Assembly (NCBI GenBank): GCA_014904985.1
Contig: MU128946.1
Span: forward strand, 205,126-226,903
Direction: 5' to 3'
From: Hydnum rufescens UP504
Taxonomy: Eukaryota; Basidiomycota; Agaricomycetes; Cantharellales; Hydnaceae
DNA: 21,778 bases
The translations under genes were made by a program, and so were the position numbers. The notes under the pieces were generated by a model. It did not search any database. It was not told the DNA's origin and was given only the letters and a program-made list of their open reading frames with translations. Positions 10,233-19,772 of this stretch are shown in pieces. The stretch's first letter is position 1. Every line of letters starts with the position of its first letter.

Positions 10233-11172
10233 TAATCCTTTGGATCCAACTCATGGACTAGTCACATGTTAAATAGGGGTTATCGCAACACTCTCAAGGA
10301 GTAAATCCAGAATATCTCCCTCAGTTTTGATTGGATTGACTTGAAAAAATAGTACCTGGAAAGATATGATCAATACCTATCCAAAAATATTAAACACATG
10401 GTTATCAGATGTGAACTGCACCCTCCAGGGTGATTTTACCTTGTGTTCCACACTATCCTTTAGTATTTTGTGAATATCTCCACCAGTTTTGTTCCAATTC
10501 ATTAGCAATGACCACCCCTGGAAAGACACTAAAAATATGCAAAATGAATGGATTAGAACTCAGGTTTCTGTAATTTAGTCTCCCCATGTCATTTCATCTT
10601 TACTGCTTTTCTGATTACTCAAGACAACTATGATCCCAGCACCCTATGTCTGATGGAGGGTACATCTAGGGAAACCAGTTCCACCTTTCCCCAAGGGACC
10701 CTGGTCAGCAGGAGAGGAGGAATAGCTTGGTTAAGCCATATTCCCCTATTCTGACTTGATATTTGAATATCTCCTTCAGCTTTCAAGCTTTTGACTTGAT
10801 CTCCTTGTCATCATTTTCACCTTAACCCCACCTTTCTGCCAGTTACCATAGCATTTTTCTGTGACGTATATTAGGTGCAAGAGATGCAAATTTCCATTGT
10901 CTTTCCCCTCACCCCCAGTTTTGAAGGCTTGAGAAACTGCCACTGGTTTGAGGGTAAACTCCACAGCACAACCACTACTCATCACACTTTTGATATGTTC
11001 TCAAGAGGACTTAGGGTGTGATCTGACCACTTTATTCACTGTCTAGATAGCCTTTATCAGAACAGTACATTATCCTCATCCAAAGACCACTCCTTTCTCA
11101 GGACCTGAACACTTGGATTGATCCCATTATCCCCTCTCTTCATTCTTGATTCTGTATTGTGGACTGTGGCTG
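10233..11172. repeat. Long diverged repeat, copy 2
   Basis: This is collinear with 137-1275 in direct orientation. See the anchor pairs given for copy 1. The two copies share the order of all anchors but have diverged heavily by substitution, with a few indels. Copy 2 begins about 2.3 kb upstream of the first recognisable codons of the helicase pseudogene, so copies 1 and 2 bracket that gene. No protein-coding frame is evident in either copy. Confidence 0.7.
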
Positions 11173-12740
11173 GATTTAACCTTTGTTTCCCACTTACACT
11201 GGTCTAGTAGCTCTACCAGTCATCAGGGAGTCCACAGCCTCAGGACTGATATACAACTCAAAAGTGAGCCTGGTGTTCCATCTGGTGATGACCAGCATTT
11301 CCCTGCTGGACACTTTTCTGGCTTCTCAACACCTCCCCACAGACAGTAGACCTACCCAGACCCCACCTACTATACTGTCAGAATCCTATGCCTGTCACCT
11401 TCCATCATAGCCATCAGTAACATCTGTCATCATCTGGGTGACTGGGAAATGCACATCATCACTCCTAACAATATTAATGACAAAAACCCAAACCCCCAAA
11501 CCCCTGACATGTCGCAAATGAAGATCTATGATGCTCTTCAAACTCTCTGTGCCACAACATCCAGCTGGCAATGGGGAAAGGTACTACAAAATGCAGCTTC
11601 AGTCACCTTGGGTCTGCAATTGTTCCACTAGCCTGTAAGTTTTCACTGATACATGCACCCACATGAATGTAACCTACATAAAATGTGAAAATAGGAAGAA
11701 TTTTCAAACATTTCACCAGAAACCAAGACTGAGGCACAACAAGCACTCTTGGTAGCATCTGTTATCAGTCCAATTGCTGTTCTATTTCCAGAAATCCTAA
11801 CTGCAAAACAATGGGACTACTTGCAGCTCAAATGTTGAATCGTAAGTTACTCCCCACCTTTCAAAGAGTTATGTATTCCTGATCTCTCTATAGTTGTGGC
11901 AGTTCAGTCAGGCTCCTTGGGTGGCATGCAGAAATGACCCCAGGACAACATTCTTGGAGGGTGCTATATGGTGCACAGTCCTTGAACTCATGGCTGGAGT
12001 CAGCATCAATAGTGGGGCTGACAGTGCTGAAGCCAATGCCTCAATTATCCTGAGTGCTCAATAAATCAATATCAACCAATTCAAACAGCACATTGGTGCT
12101 TCTCTATACTCATTCCAAGAGCATCATGGCTCAAAACTTCCAGTGAACATGGTTGTGCAGCCAGTTCCACCAAAGCCTCCACCCAAGTCTGGACAGATGG
12201 AAAAAGAACTCCTTGCACACTGTACTTGAACAGCTGAAGAAAGAGTAACCCTTGCAGAAAGTTTGTGGTCTGTCTCCTCCCTGTTGTTCATCTTCATTCT
12301 GAGCATGGATCTTCTCCACAGCCTGAATCAGGGACCTGGAGCTCTTAGTACAGTTTTTAAGGAAAAAACAACCTGAGTGAGACCAAATAATAGAATCTCA
12401 CATAGTCCCCCCTGTCACTCATCCTGACAAGCAATGATCTCCAGCCAGTGACCAATATAAGCATCCTGCCACCCAGGATCACTGACCAACACCTGCACCC
12501 ACTGATCAATCTGGGGACCTTGCCAAGGTCAGGGAGACCATCAATGATAGCAGGGCAGTCTGAAACCTTCTACTTGCAGGAAATGCCCCTGCTACTTCAG
12601 GAAATGCTCCAACAGAGGATAGAGATGGTCATCAATCAACACCATTGAGTAAAACACCTCCTTTACTTGAAAGTCAATTAACAGATGGCATTCAAAGGGT
12701 TGTGAGTAATGAACCCACCCAAGACAATTGCTCTTAGCCT
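11173..12740. other. No recognised gene; possible coding scraps on the plus strand
   Basis: Several plus-strand frames have protein-like composition but no family I recognise. One at 11521-11631 reads MKIYDALQTLCATTSSW and onwards. Another at 12478-12648 contains FYLQEMPLLLQEMLQQRIEM. They are short, interrupted, and may be exons of one dead gene. The stretch is CpG-poor. I do not assign a function. Confidence 0.25.
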
Positions 12741-12754
12741 CCAAGAGGTCATTC

Positions 12755-13480
12755 TGAAAGCCCTTGCCAACAAGAAGAGAAATATTTTGATGACAATGAC
12801 AATACCTTGGTGATGAAAGCTCATGGCACCATGAAAGATAAAGGAAAGGGTCCCATATCTGATACTACAGCACACTCTCTGGGTAAAAGGCCCAGAAATG
12901 CAGCAGAAGTGAATGAAGAGGAATTGGAAGGCAAACCTAAAAAAACCTCATCATAAACATGGTGCAAAACAACAGAAATCACTGACTTCTTTATCTGAGC
13001 ACAAATGCAAACCAGAATCTGACATTTCACTGCAACAAACACTTAAGAGATATCTCTAGAGAAGCTGAGTTAAGGTGTGCTCACTTGCAATCAATTTATC
13101 ACCCTATTTACTGACCTTGATGTCTATAGAATGAATTCAGTCTTGAGACCATTCCCAAACTGGAGATGATGTCAGAAGACAAGGACTTGGCCTCAGAGGT
13201 ATGTGTGAACATAGGTTGGTCTGGAGATCATACACCACACCTAAATTCCCTCATTAGGTTCTATATGAATCAATTAAGTTGCCTGTTGTGAAAACAGACA
13301 AGCAACATTGAGGTCTTGTTGGAGAAGAAATGAAGTTCAGGTTCCTGATATTCAAAACAGAGAAGGTAAAGGTATCATCGAAGATGAAAGGACCTCCCAG
13401 TCCCTGATGCCATCATCAGACCAAGCATGATGAAGATATTGAGCTACCCTATGAGATGAAGTGTCCTTCTATCTGGCAAG
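12755..13480 (+). pseudogene. Unrecognised spliced coding fragment, broken
   Basis: A lysine-rich frame ends in KTTEITDFF at about 12963-12989, after one in-frame stop. The pattern looks like a PCNA-binding (PIP) box or the 'ITDFF' found near the start of some fungal transposases. Further on, codons reading IPKLEMMSEDKDLASE are followed by a plausible 59-nt intron (GTATGT...TTAG, 13199-13257) and continue in phase as VLYESIKLPVVKTDKQH, then a TGA. Downstream a frame reads ELPYEMKCPSIWQDWHELKE. The intact splice signals and kept phase support a former gene, but I cannot name it, and it is uncertain that all pieces belong together. Confidence 0.35.
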
Positions 13481-13812
13481 ATTGGCATGAGCTGAAGGAG
13501 TTGATCAAATGCACATGACCACACCTGAGGCCAGTTCCAGGGGACAAGAGTCAATCAATGCCACAGTACAAGAACATTAAGATTGTCCAATGTGCTTCTC
13601 TGGGTTGGGGCCAGAAGAAAGGATCACAGATTACTTTTGACACAACCTGATCCTCATGATTGACCACCCAGGTGCCCAAAACTGGGATTGTGGTAGATTA
13701 GAAGATCTCTATGTCTAGACCCTGATGCCTGCATTCCTGTCCATGGTCAGCTATTTGAGTTAAGATCTGGATGTCCATCTTAAATCTGAATGTTTGTACA
13801 GTATTGAATGAC

Positions 13813-13938
13813 AGAACACTTAAAGACCCCACTCCTGTCTGCAAGACTTCAATAAGGGATATAATTGAGGAGGGCATTGCTCCAAAGCATTGCACTGTCA
13901 ATCCCTCTAACAAGTCCCATGTTTGTCAGCTCTGTTGA
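13813..13938 (+). pseudogene. Small Cys-containing coding fragment, unrecognised
   Basis: The frame begins RTLKDPTPVCKTSIRDII and ends SHVCQLC followed by TGA. Cys and His are spread over about 40 residues, as in a small zinc-binding tail. It may be the 3' end of the broken gene at 12755-13480, on the same strand. No family match is claimed. Confidence 0.25.
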
Positions 13939-14165
13939 GAAGTCAGTGAGGAACCTACAACAAACTTTTCACCAGAATGTATAGTGAGCACTTGTTCTGT
14001 ATAGATCATTAGACTCAGACACTTTTTTGTGGAACTCTACAGTAACATTCCCAGAAGCCCTTGTGCCAAGCATACCCCCACAAACAAAGTGGTGTGTCAG
14101 GGAAACACTGCCATTGAAGCCACAAACAGAAAGAGGAAAGAGATTAATTAACCACACACTATCAC

Positions 14166-14237
14166 AGTGGGAATCCTGAGTATACACTACACAACAAGGG
14201 ACACAAGTCTCACACCTATTGCAGTGGGGATCCTGAG
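14166..14237. repeat. Short direct repeat upstream of a TATA-like motif
   Basis: The string 'cagtggg(a/g)atcctgag' occurs at about 14167 and again at about 14222. It sits 40-100 bases upstream of the TATA-like motif at 14273, in the position expected of an upstream promoter element. Confidence 0.35.
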
Positions 14238-14272
14238 AGATTGATACTGGTGATCCCCCAACTGTGAAGGGC

Positions 14273-14280
14273 TATAAGTA
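14273..14280 (+). promoter_or_regulatory. TATA-like motif
   Basis: The sequence TATAAGTA stands in a CA-rich leader (ccaccacag repeats at 14287-14309) and is the same 8 bases as the TATA-like motif in the gypsy LTR at 19729. The first ATG downstream is at 14364, opening an 82-codon frame through the hairpin cluster (14364-14612) whose product is unrecognised. It could be a relic promoter of an older LTR, but LTR borders were not found. Confidence 0.35.
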
Positions 14281-14430
14281 CTACTTCCTGCACACAGCCA
14301 CCACAGCCACCACAGCCCATCAGTCAGCCTCCCCAGCCACCATCACTAAGCCTCACTAAACTGATGCAGCCATGTTATGAATCCTGTGCACACCTCCACA
14401 TGGCTATGCCCCAACTTCCATATGCATCTG

Positions 14431-14612
14431 TTAATTCGGTAGTATCCGAATTAAGGATTGGGGGGGAACCGGACGATGGAGGAGGTTCTGGCTCTAATGG
14501 GTTAGTCCAGTCTGTAGGACTAAGGCCATTTCATATGGCCCAACAAGTCAGTAGTTCTTGGAGGGAAAGAGTCTATGCCCACAAGGGCAAAGTAGGTGGA
14601 CTTAGTCATTAG
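14431..14612 (+). other. Cluster of five hairpins inside a longer inverted repeat
   Basis: Consecutive perfect stems: 14431-14439 with 14446-14454 (9 bp, ttaattcgg); 14466-14470 with 14484-14488 (5 bp); 14502-14508 with 14517-14523 (7 bp, ttagtcc); 14524-14529 with 14535-14540 (6 bp, ggccat); 14576-14580 with 14585-14589 (5 bp, tgccc). An outer imperfect pair, 14494-14509 with 14597-14612 (13 of 16 bases), could enclose the last three. CpGs are kept here (ttCGg, cCGaa, acCGgaCGatg), unlike the sequence around. This may be a structured RNA, a transposon end or a chance cluster. A plus-strand frame 14364-14612 overlaps it. Confidence 0.45.
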
Positions 14613-14910
14613 GACTGGGGTCGCACAGTGTGTAGTGTGTAATCTGTAACTCCACAACTCTGTGAGATGGACAGATGATAGTGGTAGAAAAGATAGATTG
14701 TCCCAGGCATTGCCATGGCTTTTCCCTTACAGCTTATGTAACTAAGGGAAGCTATCTAAGAAAGGTGGCAATTCCTGGGGCAGCACCAAACTCCTCTGTG
14801 AGGAGAAGCTTTCCACTGGTTTGTACTTAGAAAACTACAATAAACCAAATTAAGAGAATGAAGTCACTACATGACTTAAGGGACTTATAACACCACTAAC
14901 AGCATCCCCC
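14613..14910. other. No gene seen
   Basis: This stretch lies between the hairpin cluster and the C-terminal end of the membrane ORF on the minus strand. I see no open frame of note, repeat or RNA gene. Confidence 0.3.
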
Positions 14911-15288
14911 TTAGCAAATATATTGCCAAGGCAATGCACATCTGGGTACTCCAAAGGTGTCCAAAGTGTCAAAGGACCATAATGATGCTGATGGAGTAGG
15001 GATTGGGACAGGTGGTGTGGATTCAGGGACTGGGGGTGGAGGAGGAGGAGGGGGAGTCTGGATTGGTAACTCCATGGACTCACATGGGGAGCGAGGGAAT
15101 GACAGGTGCTGACAAGGGCGCCAATGCTGCCACTGGTTGACTACCCAGCCCATAGCCCACTGGTCAAGGCCTGATAGAATGAGGGCAATAATAATAAGAG
15201 AAATGCCAATAATGGCAAGGATGACAATAACGCCCTTAGTGAATGGAGGGAGAGAGGAGATGAGAGCATTTGAAGGAGTAGGTGCCAT
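14911..15288 (-). CDS. Small single-pass membrane protein with a proline tail, hypothetical
   Basis: A 125-codon frame. Residues about 18-42 are strongly hydrophobic (GVIVILAIIGISLIIIALIL) and would make one membrane helix. They are followed by a Trp-rich patch (residues 44-56) and then a run of prolines near residues 80-100, encoded by a ggaggaggaggagg-type repeat at about 15036-15053. There is no cleavable signal peptide pattern, since the helix starts well inside. I do not recognise a family. The surrounding DNA is decayed, so this may be one exon of a larger dead gene that includes the proline-rich frame upstream at 15690-16151, or a chance frame. The start ATG is the first in frame. Confidence 0.3.
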   Translation of the reverse strand: MAPTPSNALISSLPPFTKGVIVILAIIGISLIIIALILSGLDQWAMGWVVNQWQHWRPCQHLSFPRSPCESMELPIQTPPPPPPPPVPESTPPVPIPTPSASLWSFDTLDTFGVPRCALPWQYIC

Positions 15289-15330
15289 ATGATAGAGTCA
15301 ATGAAGAATGATACTCTGATGGGTAAGTCC

Positions 15331-15597
15331 TTAGGCAGAAGCAAATGTCAATTTGATCCTGACAATCAGAGCCTTGTTATTCCAATTCCAGCTCTTACTA
15401 TTTCTTATTAGTGGATTCTGTGTTTGCAGATCTTCCTTAGCCAAGACCTTCAAGAATAATGTTGAAAGGCAGATGGTCATATTTGGTGCCAAATGGCAAA
15501 GAGAGGGCAGTGTTTTATCATGAATGACAGGTACATAGACTAAACAACAATGACCTCCACATTTCCAGTCTGGAGAGCATGTCCATACTGAATCCAT
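15331..15597 (-). other. Possible coding scrap between two minus-strand ORFs
   Basis: An 88-codon frame with several Cys (CSPDWKCGGHCCLVYV) lies between the proline-rich frame and the membrane frame on the same strand. It could be an intervening exon of one gene, but no consensus introns joining the three were identified and no family is recognised. Confidence 0.2.
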
Positions 15598-15689
15598 CCA
15601 GTGGCAGCACTAGGAACATGATAGAACACTGCATGGGATACACCAGTGACCAATGGTGGGGTCTTTTCCCTGTTTGTGTATTTGTCCTA

Positions 15690-16151
15690 TCAGATATTAG
15701 GTACAAGGAAATGATGGACATACCATGATTGGAAAACCCCAGTTTGAAGGCCCTTCATAACAAGGTACCCATGGTGTCCCATGATAACCTCCCCAATGGT
15801 TTTGAGAACCTGAAGGGGATGTGTAGTACCACTGGGAGGAGGGAGGGTGGTGGCAGGGGAGGGGGGAGGTGAGACCCTGAGAGTGACAGGAGGTGGAATT
15901 CCTGGAGATGAAAGGACAGGACTGATGCAGGGTGAAATGACAGGATTGATAGCAGGTGAAGTGACTGGAGTATTACAAGTTGAAACAACAGGATAGCAAG
16001 TGGAAAGAATGGGAGGAGAGACCATAGAAGGGGCTGTGTGGAGAGGGAGGGTTGCAGAATCCAGAGGTGGGCCTGGGCTGCCTGGCACATCCACAGCATT
16101 GGCATTAACTGCTGGAGAAGAAATAGGTGCAGCTATGAGCAACTCATTCAT
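15690..16151 (-). pseudogene. Proline-rich protein ending in an RNase H1 N-terminal-like motif
   Basis: A 153-codon frame. Residues about 8-110 are Pro/Ser/Thr/Val-rich with imperfect repeats of the type TSPAINPVISPCISPVL. The end reads GYLVMKGLQTGVFQSW, which resembles the first half of the RNase H1 N-terminal (viroplasmin-like) domain, a small RNA:DNA-hybrid-binding fold with the pattern YxVxxGxxxGVxxxW. In Agaricomycetes that domain is often found behind long proline-rich stretches. The second half of the domain is missing: the frame stops 12 residues after the Trp, and I could not find the rest in another frame. A former gene is likely; the domain call is tentative. Confidence 0.35.
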
Positions 16152-16699
16152 TCATGTAACCACAGATGTAAGCTCAGAGATCACACAATGAAGTATTGTG
16201 ATCTGGGAGGATACTGTGGCAGTTTGATAATACTATTAGTAGAGTCTAAGGGCCATTAAACCTGGGCTAGAGGTGTACATACATCCAGGAGAATTGGGCT
16301 TTATATCTGCTCCAGAACTTGGATTGATGGGGTTGATAACCATTGAAACTGCTGAAATGCTGGTTGACTTGCAATGTGTGTGCCACAAGCCTAGGGTTGG
16401 AAGCAGCCAGATTTGGTTCTGGTGGCTCTCTGGCATCTTCCTCAGGATTGGCACCTAAGGAGTGGTCCATGGACACCAGCAGGCATGATTGGCTGCACAG
16501 TCGAGGCCCGATGTACACCATTGCTGTGCATGCCAAGACCAAGGTTGCATTTCTTGAAAAAATGTATCATGACTGGTTTGAAAAATACCACTGGAATCTT
16601 GACATTGACAAAGAGCCAAATCCTGAGGACATCTTCATTGAGCCAATTGATGAGGAGGGCATTCTCCAGAAGAATAAATCCATCATTTTGAGAGAAGAG

Positions 16700-16751
16700 G
16701 TACACAAGTTTGCTGTCTTTGAAAAATATATCTAATTTCTTTATTGTACAG
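16700..16751 (+). other. Intron 1 of the Agaricomycete-family pseudogene
   Basis: A 52-nt interval begins GTACAC and ends TGTACAG. Removing it joins two complete codons (GAG and TGT) in frame. Confidence 0.6.
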
Positions 16752-17185
16752 TGTCTTGCTCACTGGTCTTTCACTCACTATGATGACACCCACCCAGCAA
16801 AGCCAAAAATTCAGGCTCCCACTCCATTTCCCACATTCACAGGTGCCACTCTTCTCAATGCAATAGCAAAGATGGTTGTCTCAGGTCAATTGAAACCCAA
16901 GCTTGCCCAAATCAAGCACATCTATTCCTCTGTACATTACAAGGAAAAGGTTAAGCCTCTGGTCCCAGCATGCTGGGCTGCTGATAAGGGATGGATTGGT
17001 CCCAGGGGCAAGCCCTTCACACAGGTATCATCAAGCCAGGCACTCATGAAAGAGATGTGGGAGGCCAAGTCAGTCACTGTATGGGAGGAAATTGAGGAAC
17101 TCTGCCAACAGAAGTTTGTGAAAGCCATGGAAATGTATGAGAAGCTGTGGACCAGAGGGTCAAAAACTTGTCAAGAATTTCAAAA

Positions 17186-17245
17186 GTGTGTATTTTTTAC
17201 TTTATCTCCTCAATGTGATTGCTCAATATGCTTCTTTTTTTGTAG
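17186..17245 (+). other. Intron 2 of the Agaricomycete-family pseudogene
   Basis: A 60-nt interval begins GTGTGT and ends in a T-run with TTGTAG. Of the three overlapping GT choices only this one keeps the frame open into AIESIPPDC. Confidence 0.65.
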
Positions 17246-17347
17246 TGCAATAGAATCTATTCCTCCAGATTGTGTTGACATTGGTGACAATCCATATTGG
17301 TTTTATGATTTCAATCCTTGTCAGGGGTCCTTTGCCTGCAGCTCAAG

Positions 17348-17418
17348 GTCAGCTCATTACAACCCAGTATGTAGGCATGTCTCTGGCCTGCTCCAAGTAT
17401 TTATATTCCGCCTTCTAG
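17348..17418 (+). other. Intron 3 of the Agaricomycete-family pseudogene
   Basis: A 71-nt interval begins GTCAGC and ends TTCTAG. Its removal shifts reading into the frame that gives VHKGQTTGENLLDFG, the family-like continuation, whereas reading through gives unrelated residues. Confidence 0.65.
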
Positions 17419-17645
17419 TGTGCATAAAGGCCAGACCACTGGGGAAAATCTGCTTGACTTTGGAAACTTCATGCAGGACTTATTCAACACCATCTTCATT
17501 CCAAGATTCATTGAGTGCAATCAATTGGTGTTTCATAAGTCCTGCTGCCAATATAACACAAAGTGATCTGATAACATGTTTTGCAGTGCAAGATGTTTGT
17601 GATGCCCAGTCACTGGGGTCCAAGGTGGCTACCCCTGTAGCTGAA

Positions 17646-17789
17646 GATTCAGTGACAATGAATCCTTCCTCTGTGACAACCTCTACAATTGAAAATCCCC
17701 CTCCACCCATTTTGGGTGATTCAGTGACAATTAATCCTTCCTCCATGATGACCTCTACAATCAAAAATCCTCCTCCACCTGTTGAGGAG
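17646..17789 (+). repeat. Two-unit 72-bp tandem repeat (24 residues) in exon 5
   Basis: Units starting with 'gattcagtgacaat' at 17646 and 17718 encode DSVTMNPSSVTTSTIENPPP and DSVTINPSSMMTSTIKNPPP. Differences are mostly single bases, and the reading frame is kept across both. It lies in the low-complexity linker between the N-terminal and C-terminal conserved parts. Confidence 0.7.
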
Positions 17790-18510
17790 GCTCAGGTGAT
17801 GCAGCAATCATCCAGAAATTCCCTTCATGTCCACCCTATTCCATCAAATGATTTGGATATCCTTGGCAGCAATTATCATAACAGTGAAGATGAGTTTGCT
17901 ACCTTTGGTGGTGGCTCTCCACAAAATGCTATGTTACTTCCCCCAAACCTGTTAGTGTTAGTGTTGGTAATGGACATTGTGCCCTGGCATTGTCATTGAG
18001 CACAGGATTATTGTTGTCATTGACAAAGGATTCATTGGCATCAGGAACCCTAACACTGCTCTCCTCAGGAATGCATTCTACACAGCCATCTCCATCTCCT
18101 CCCTCCCCCAACCCCACATGCATTTCTAGTGAGATTCAGGTCAGCCTCCCATGACATGCTGAAAATAACCCAATGCAGTATGGTGGTAAAAAGTGTAAGG
18201 TGCACTCATCAGATATTTCTGCCACCTCTGAGCCTGTCCTCCCTTGTCCAGTGACAAAGTGTGTGGCTGTCCAGAAGCCTCCTGCCCAGTCTTCTCCCAA
18301 TGCAACTCCACTCTCAACCTGATCTTCATTGCATGCACAGCCACCATCAGATGCAGCGTTGGCCTTGTCAAGTCCTGGTGTGATTGATGATGACCCCAAG
18401 TGGTATTCCCAGCACCTCAAATGTGCCAACTCTCTTGCATCATCAAATGGGGCATGCTTTAGGCCTCATGGATTGCTGTGGAGAAGGCTCTTGGTGATAA
18501 AATCACAAGT

Positions 18511-18562
18511 GTAAGTCTCAGATTTTCAATGTTTAAAACCCACACTAATTCCTTACCTGAAG
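18511..18562 (+). other. Intron before the last exon of the Agaricomycete-family pseudogene
   Basis: A 52-nt interval begins with the consensus GTAAGT and ends CTGAAG. It joins WIAVEKALGDKITS in frame to LGKLPTKGHPISIHNW. Confidence 0.7.
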
Positions 18563-18946
18563 TTGGGGAAGCTCCCCACAAAGGGACACCCAATTTCAAT
18601 TCATAACTGGATTCAATGTGCATGAAGCCTCACATATATGCCAGATTTGTTGGATGTCACCAAGATCAAGGCATTTGTAAAAGCATGGTTGTCATGGTGG
18701 GCTATTTGTCAGCCTAAGTGGAGGATCCAGAAGCCCAATGCAGGGGGCTTTTCTCCCTCATCTGGTAAAGGGGATTGGTCTTCTCTCCACATCGGCAGAA
18801 ACAATGGTATGCTACTCCATGTCATGGCATTGGCATGGTGGGGAAATGCAGTGTATGGAAATGCACAGATGATGCCTGAATGGACATCTGCTTTCAAGGA
18901 AGTCTCTTGGGTTCTTGAATGTATGTGTGTCTGGCATAAAAAGTAG

Positions 18947-19296
18947 TGTTACATCATTTTCTACCTTCTTGAGATCTTCCACCAATTCTTGGATGTAGAT
19001 GGGAGACTGTATTTCTGTTTTTATTCAATGGGCTGGTTTGCTCTGATGGTTGATCACTCTCTAACAAGTTGTGTATGGAATTCAGTGATGGATAAGGTGA
19101 TGGTGTGGACTAGCTATAGACAATGATATATTGTGGGATGCTTGTGAAAGGCTTATATGTGTTGTATTGGATCATTTACTGCTATTTGTATGTACCTATT
19201 TGTGTTCTCCTGGTCAAAATGCAGATTCTAAAGAGGGTTCTAGACTAGTTTAAGCTTGATTCAGTGTGTCAATGTGTTTCTTTCTTCTTCTGACTA
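18947..19296. other. No gene seen; 3' flank of the family pseudogene
   Basis: T- and TG-rich sequence between the stop of the last exon and the left inverted-repeat arm. There is no open frame or clear repeat. It may hold the former 3' untranslated region. Confidence 0.3.
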
Positions 19297-19400
19297 GACT
19301 TTGTTGTTACTCACCTTTCCTTGGATGTCCAGCAACTCTAACCTTAGGTCCTGCAACTATCCTTGGCTTAGTATTTTGTGTAGAGGGCTCCCAGTGACTT
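19297..19400 (+). repeat. Left arm of a ~105-bp inverted repeat
   Basis: It matches the reverse complement of 21672-21777 over its whole length with only a handful of substitutions and two one-base gaps. Both arms lack CpG. The arm ends 37 bases before the proposed 5' end of the gypsy LTR. The 10-mer tgacttagcc at its inner edge (19395-19404) is repeated at 19421-19430. Confidence 0.85.
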
Positions 19401-19728
19401 AGCCTTAACAACCTTGTATATGACTTAGCCCCGGATGTGTCAGGGTTTGTCCCTCACTCCGGTCCACTCCGGCCCACTCCGGATCACTCCGGTCCTTGTC
19501 CACCCACCTCCAGTCCAGTTCTCCACTTAGTTCCTTCGCCCAAGTCCACTTTGCTTCCGGCTTGATTCCAGTTTGACTCCGATCCAACCCTATCTGGTTT
19601 CATTTCCCTTTCATTTCCCATTGCTTCCGGTTTGCCCCCTGGCCGAGTTCCTGTTCCTGTTCCTGTTCCCGTCCCCCTTGTAACCACCCACAGTTTAGCG
19701 ATCACTCCCCCGTAGTATAGTCATCATG

Positions 19729-19736
19729 TATAAGTA
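19729..19736 (+). promoter_or_regulatory. TATA-like promoter motif in the LTR
   Basis: TATAAGTA in the middle of the LTR would place the RNA start (the R region) near 19755-19765, at the 7-bp stem-loop agagacc...ggtctct. Confidence 0.5.
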
Positions 19737-19772
19737 GTCCGAGAGTGAAGTCCAGAGACCCCAGCTTTGGTC

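Larger units (their letters stand above)
16469..18946 (+). pseudogene. Agaricomycete repetitive-family protein, multi-exon, broken
   Basis: The residue pattern matches a very large family of unknown function in mushroom genomes. Exon 1 (16469-16699) has FLEKMYHDWFEKYHW, as in the family's 'FF...Y..WF..WP' N-terminus. Exon 2 (16752-17185) has YKEKVKPLV and LMKEMWEAKSVTVWEEIEEL. Exon 3 is 17246-17347. Exon 4 (17419-17527) has VHKGQTTGENLLDFGNF. Exon 5 ends WIAVEKALGDKITS at 18510. Exon 6 (18563-18946) has IHNWIQCA, a TGA, then WLSWWAICQPKWRIQ, GDWSSL and ALAWWGNAVYG, and stops after WHKK. Introns are 52-71 nt. Splicing stays in phase over the first three introns. Frame is lost between exons 4 and 5 and once before WIAVEKALG, and TGA at 18623-18625 replaces a usually conserved Arg. 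The start is the ATG nearest the conserved N-terminus. DNA is CpG-poor. Confidence 0.75.

Noticed and set aside
14287..14309. ccaccacag microsatellite as a functional repeat
   Set aside because: It is only about three short units and ordinary low-complexity sequence; mentioned with the TATA motif only.
13933..14700. Possible solo LTR (TGTTGA start, TATA motif at 14273)
   Set aside because: No matching TG...CA end, target duplication or second copy could be found; only the TATA-like motif and hairpins are reported.
16267..16542. Minus-strand ORF containing GANPEEDAREPPEPNLAASN, possible 5' exon of the proline-rich gene
   Set aside because: It overlaps exon 1 of the plus-strand family gene, whose residues match a known pattern. 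No splice link to 16151 was found.
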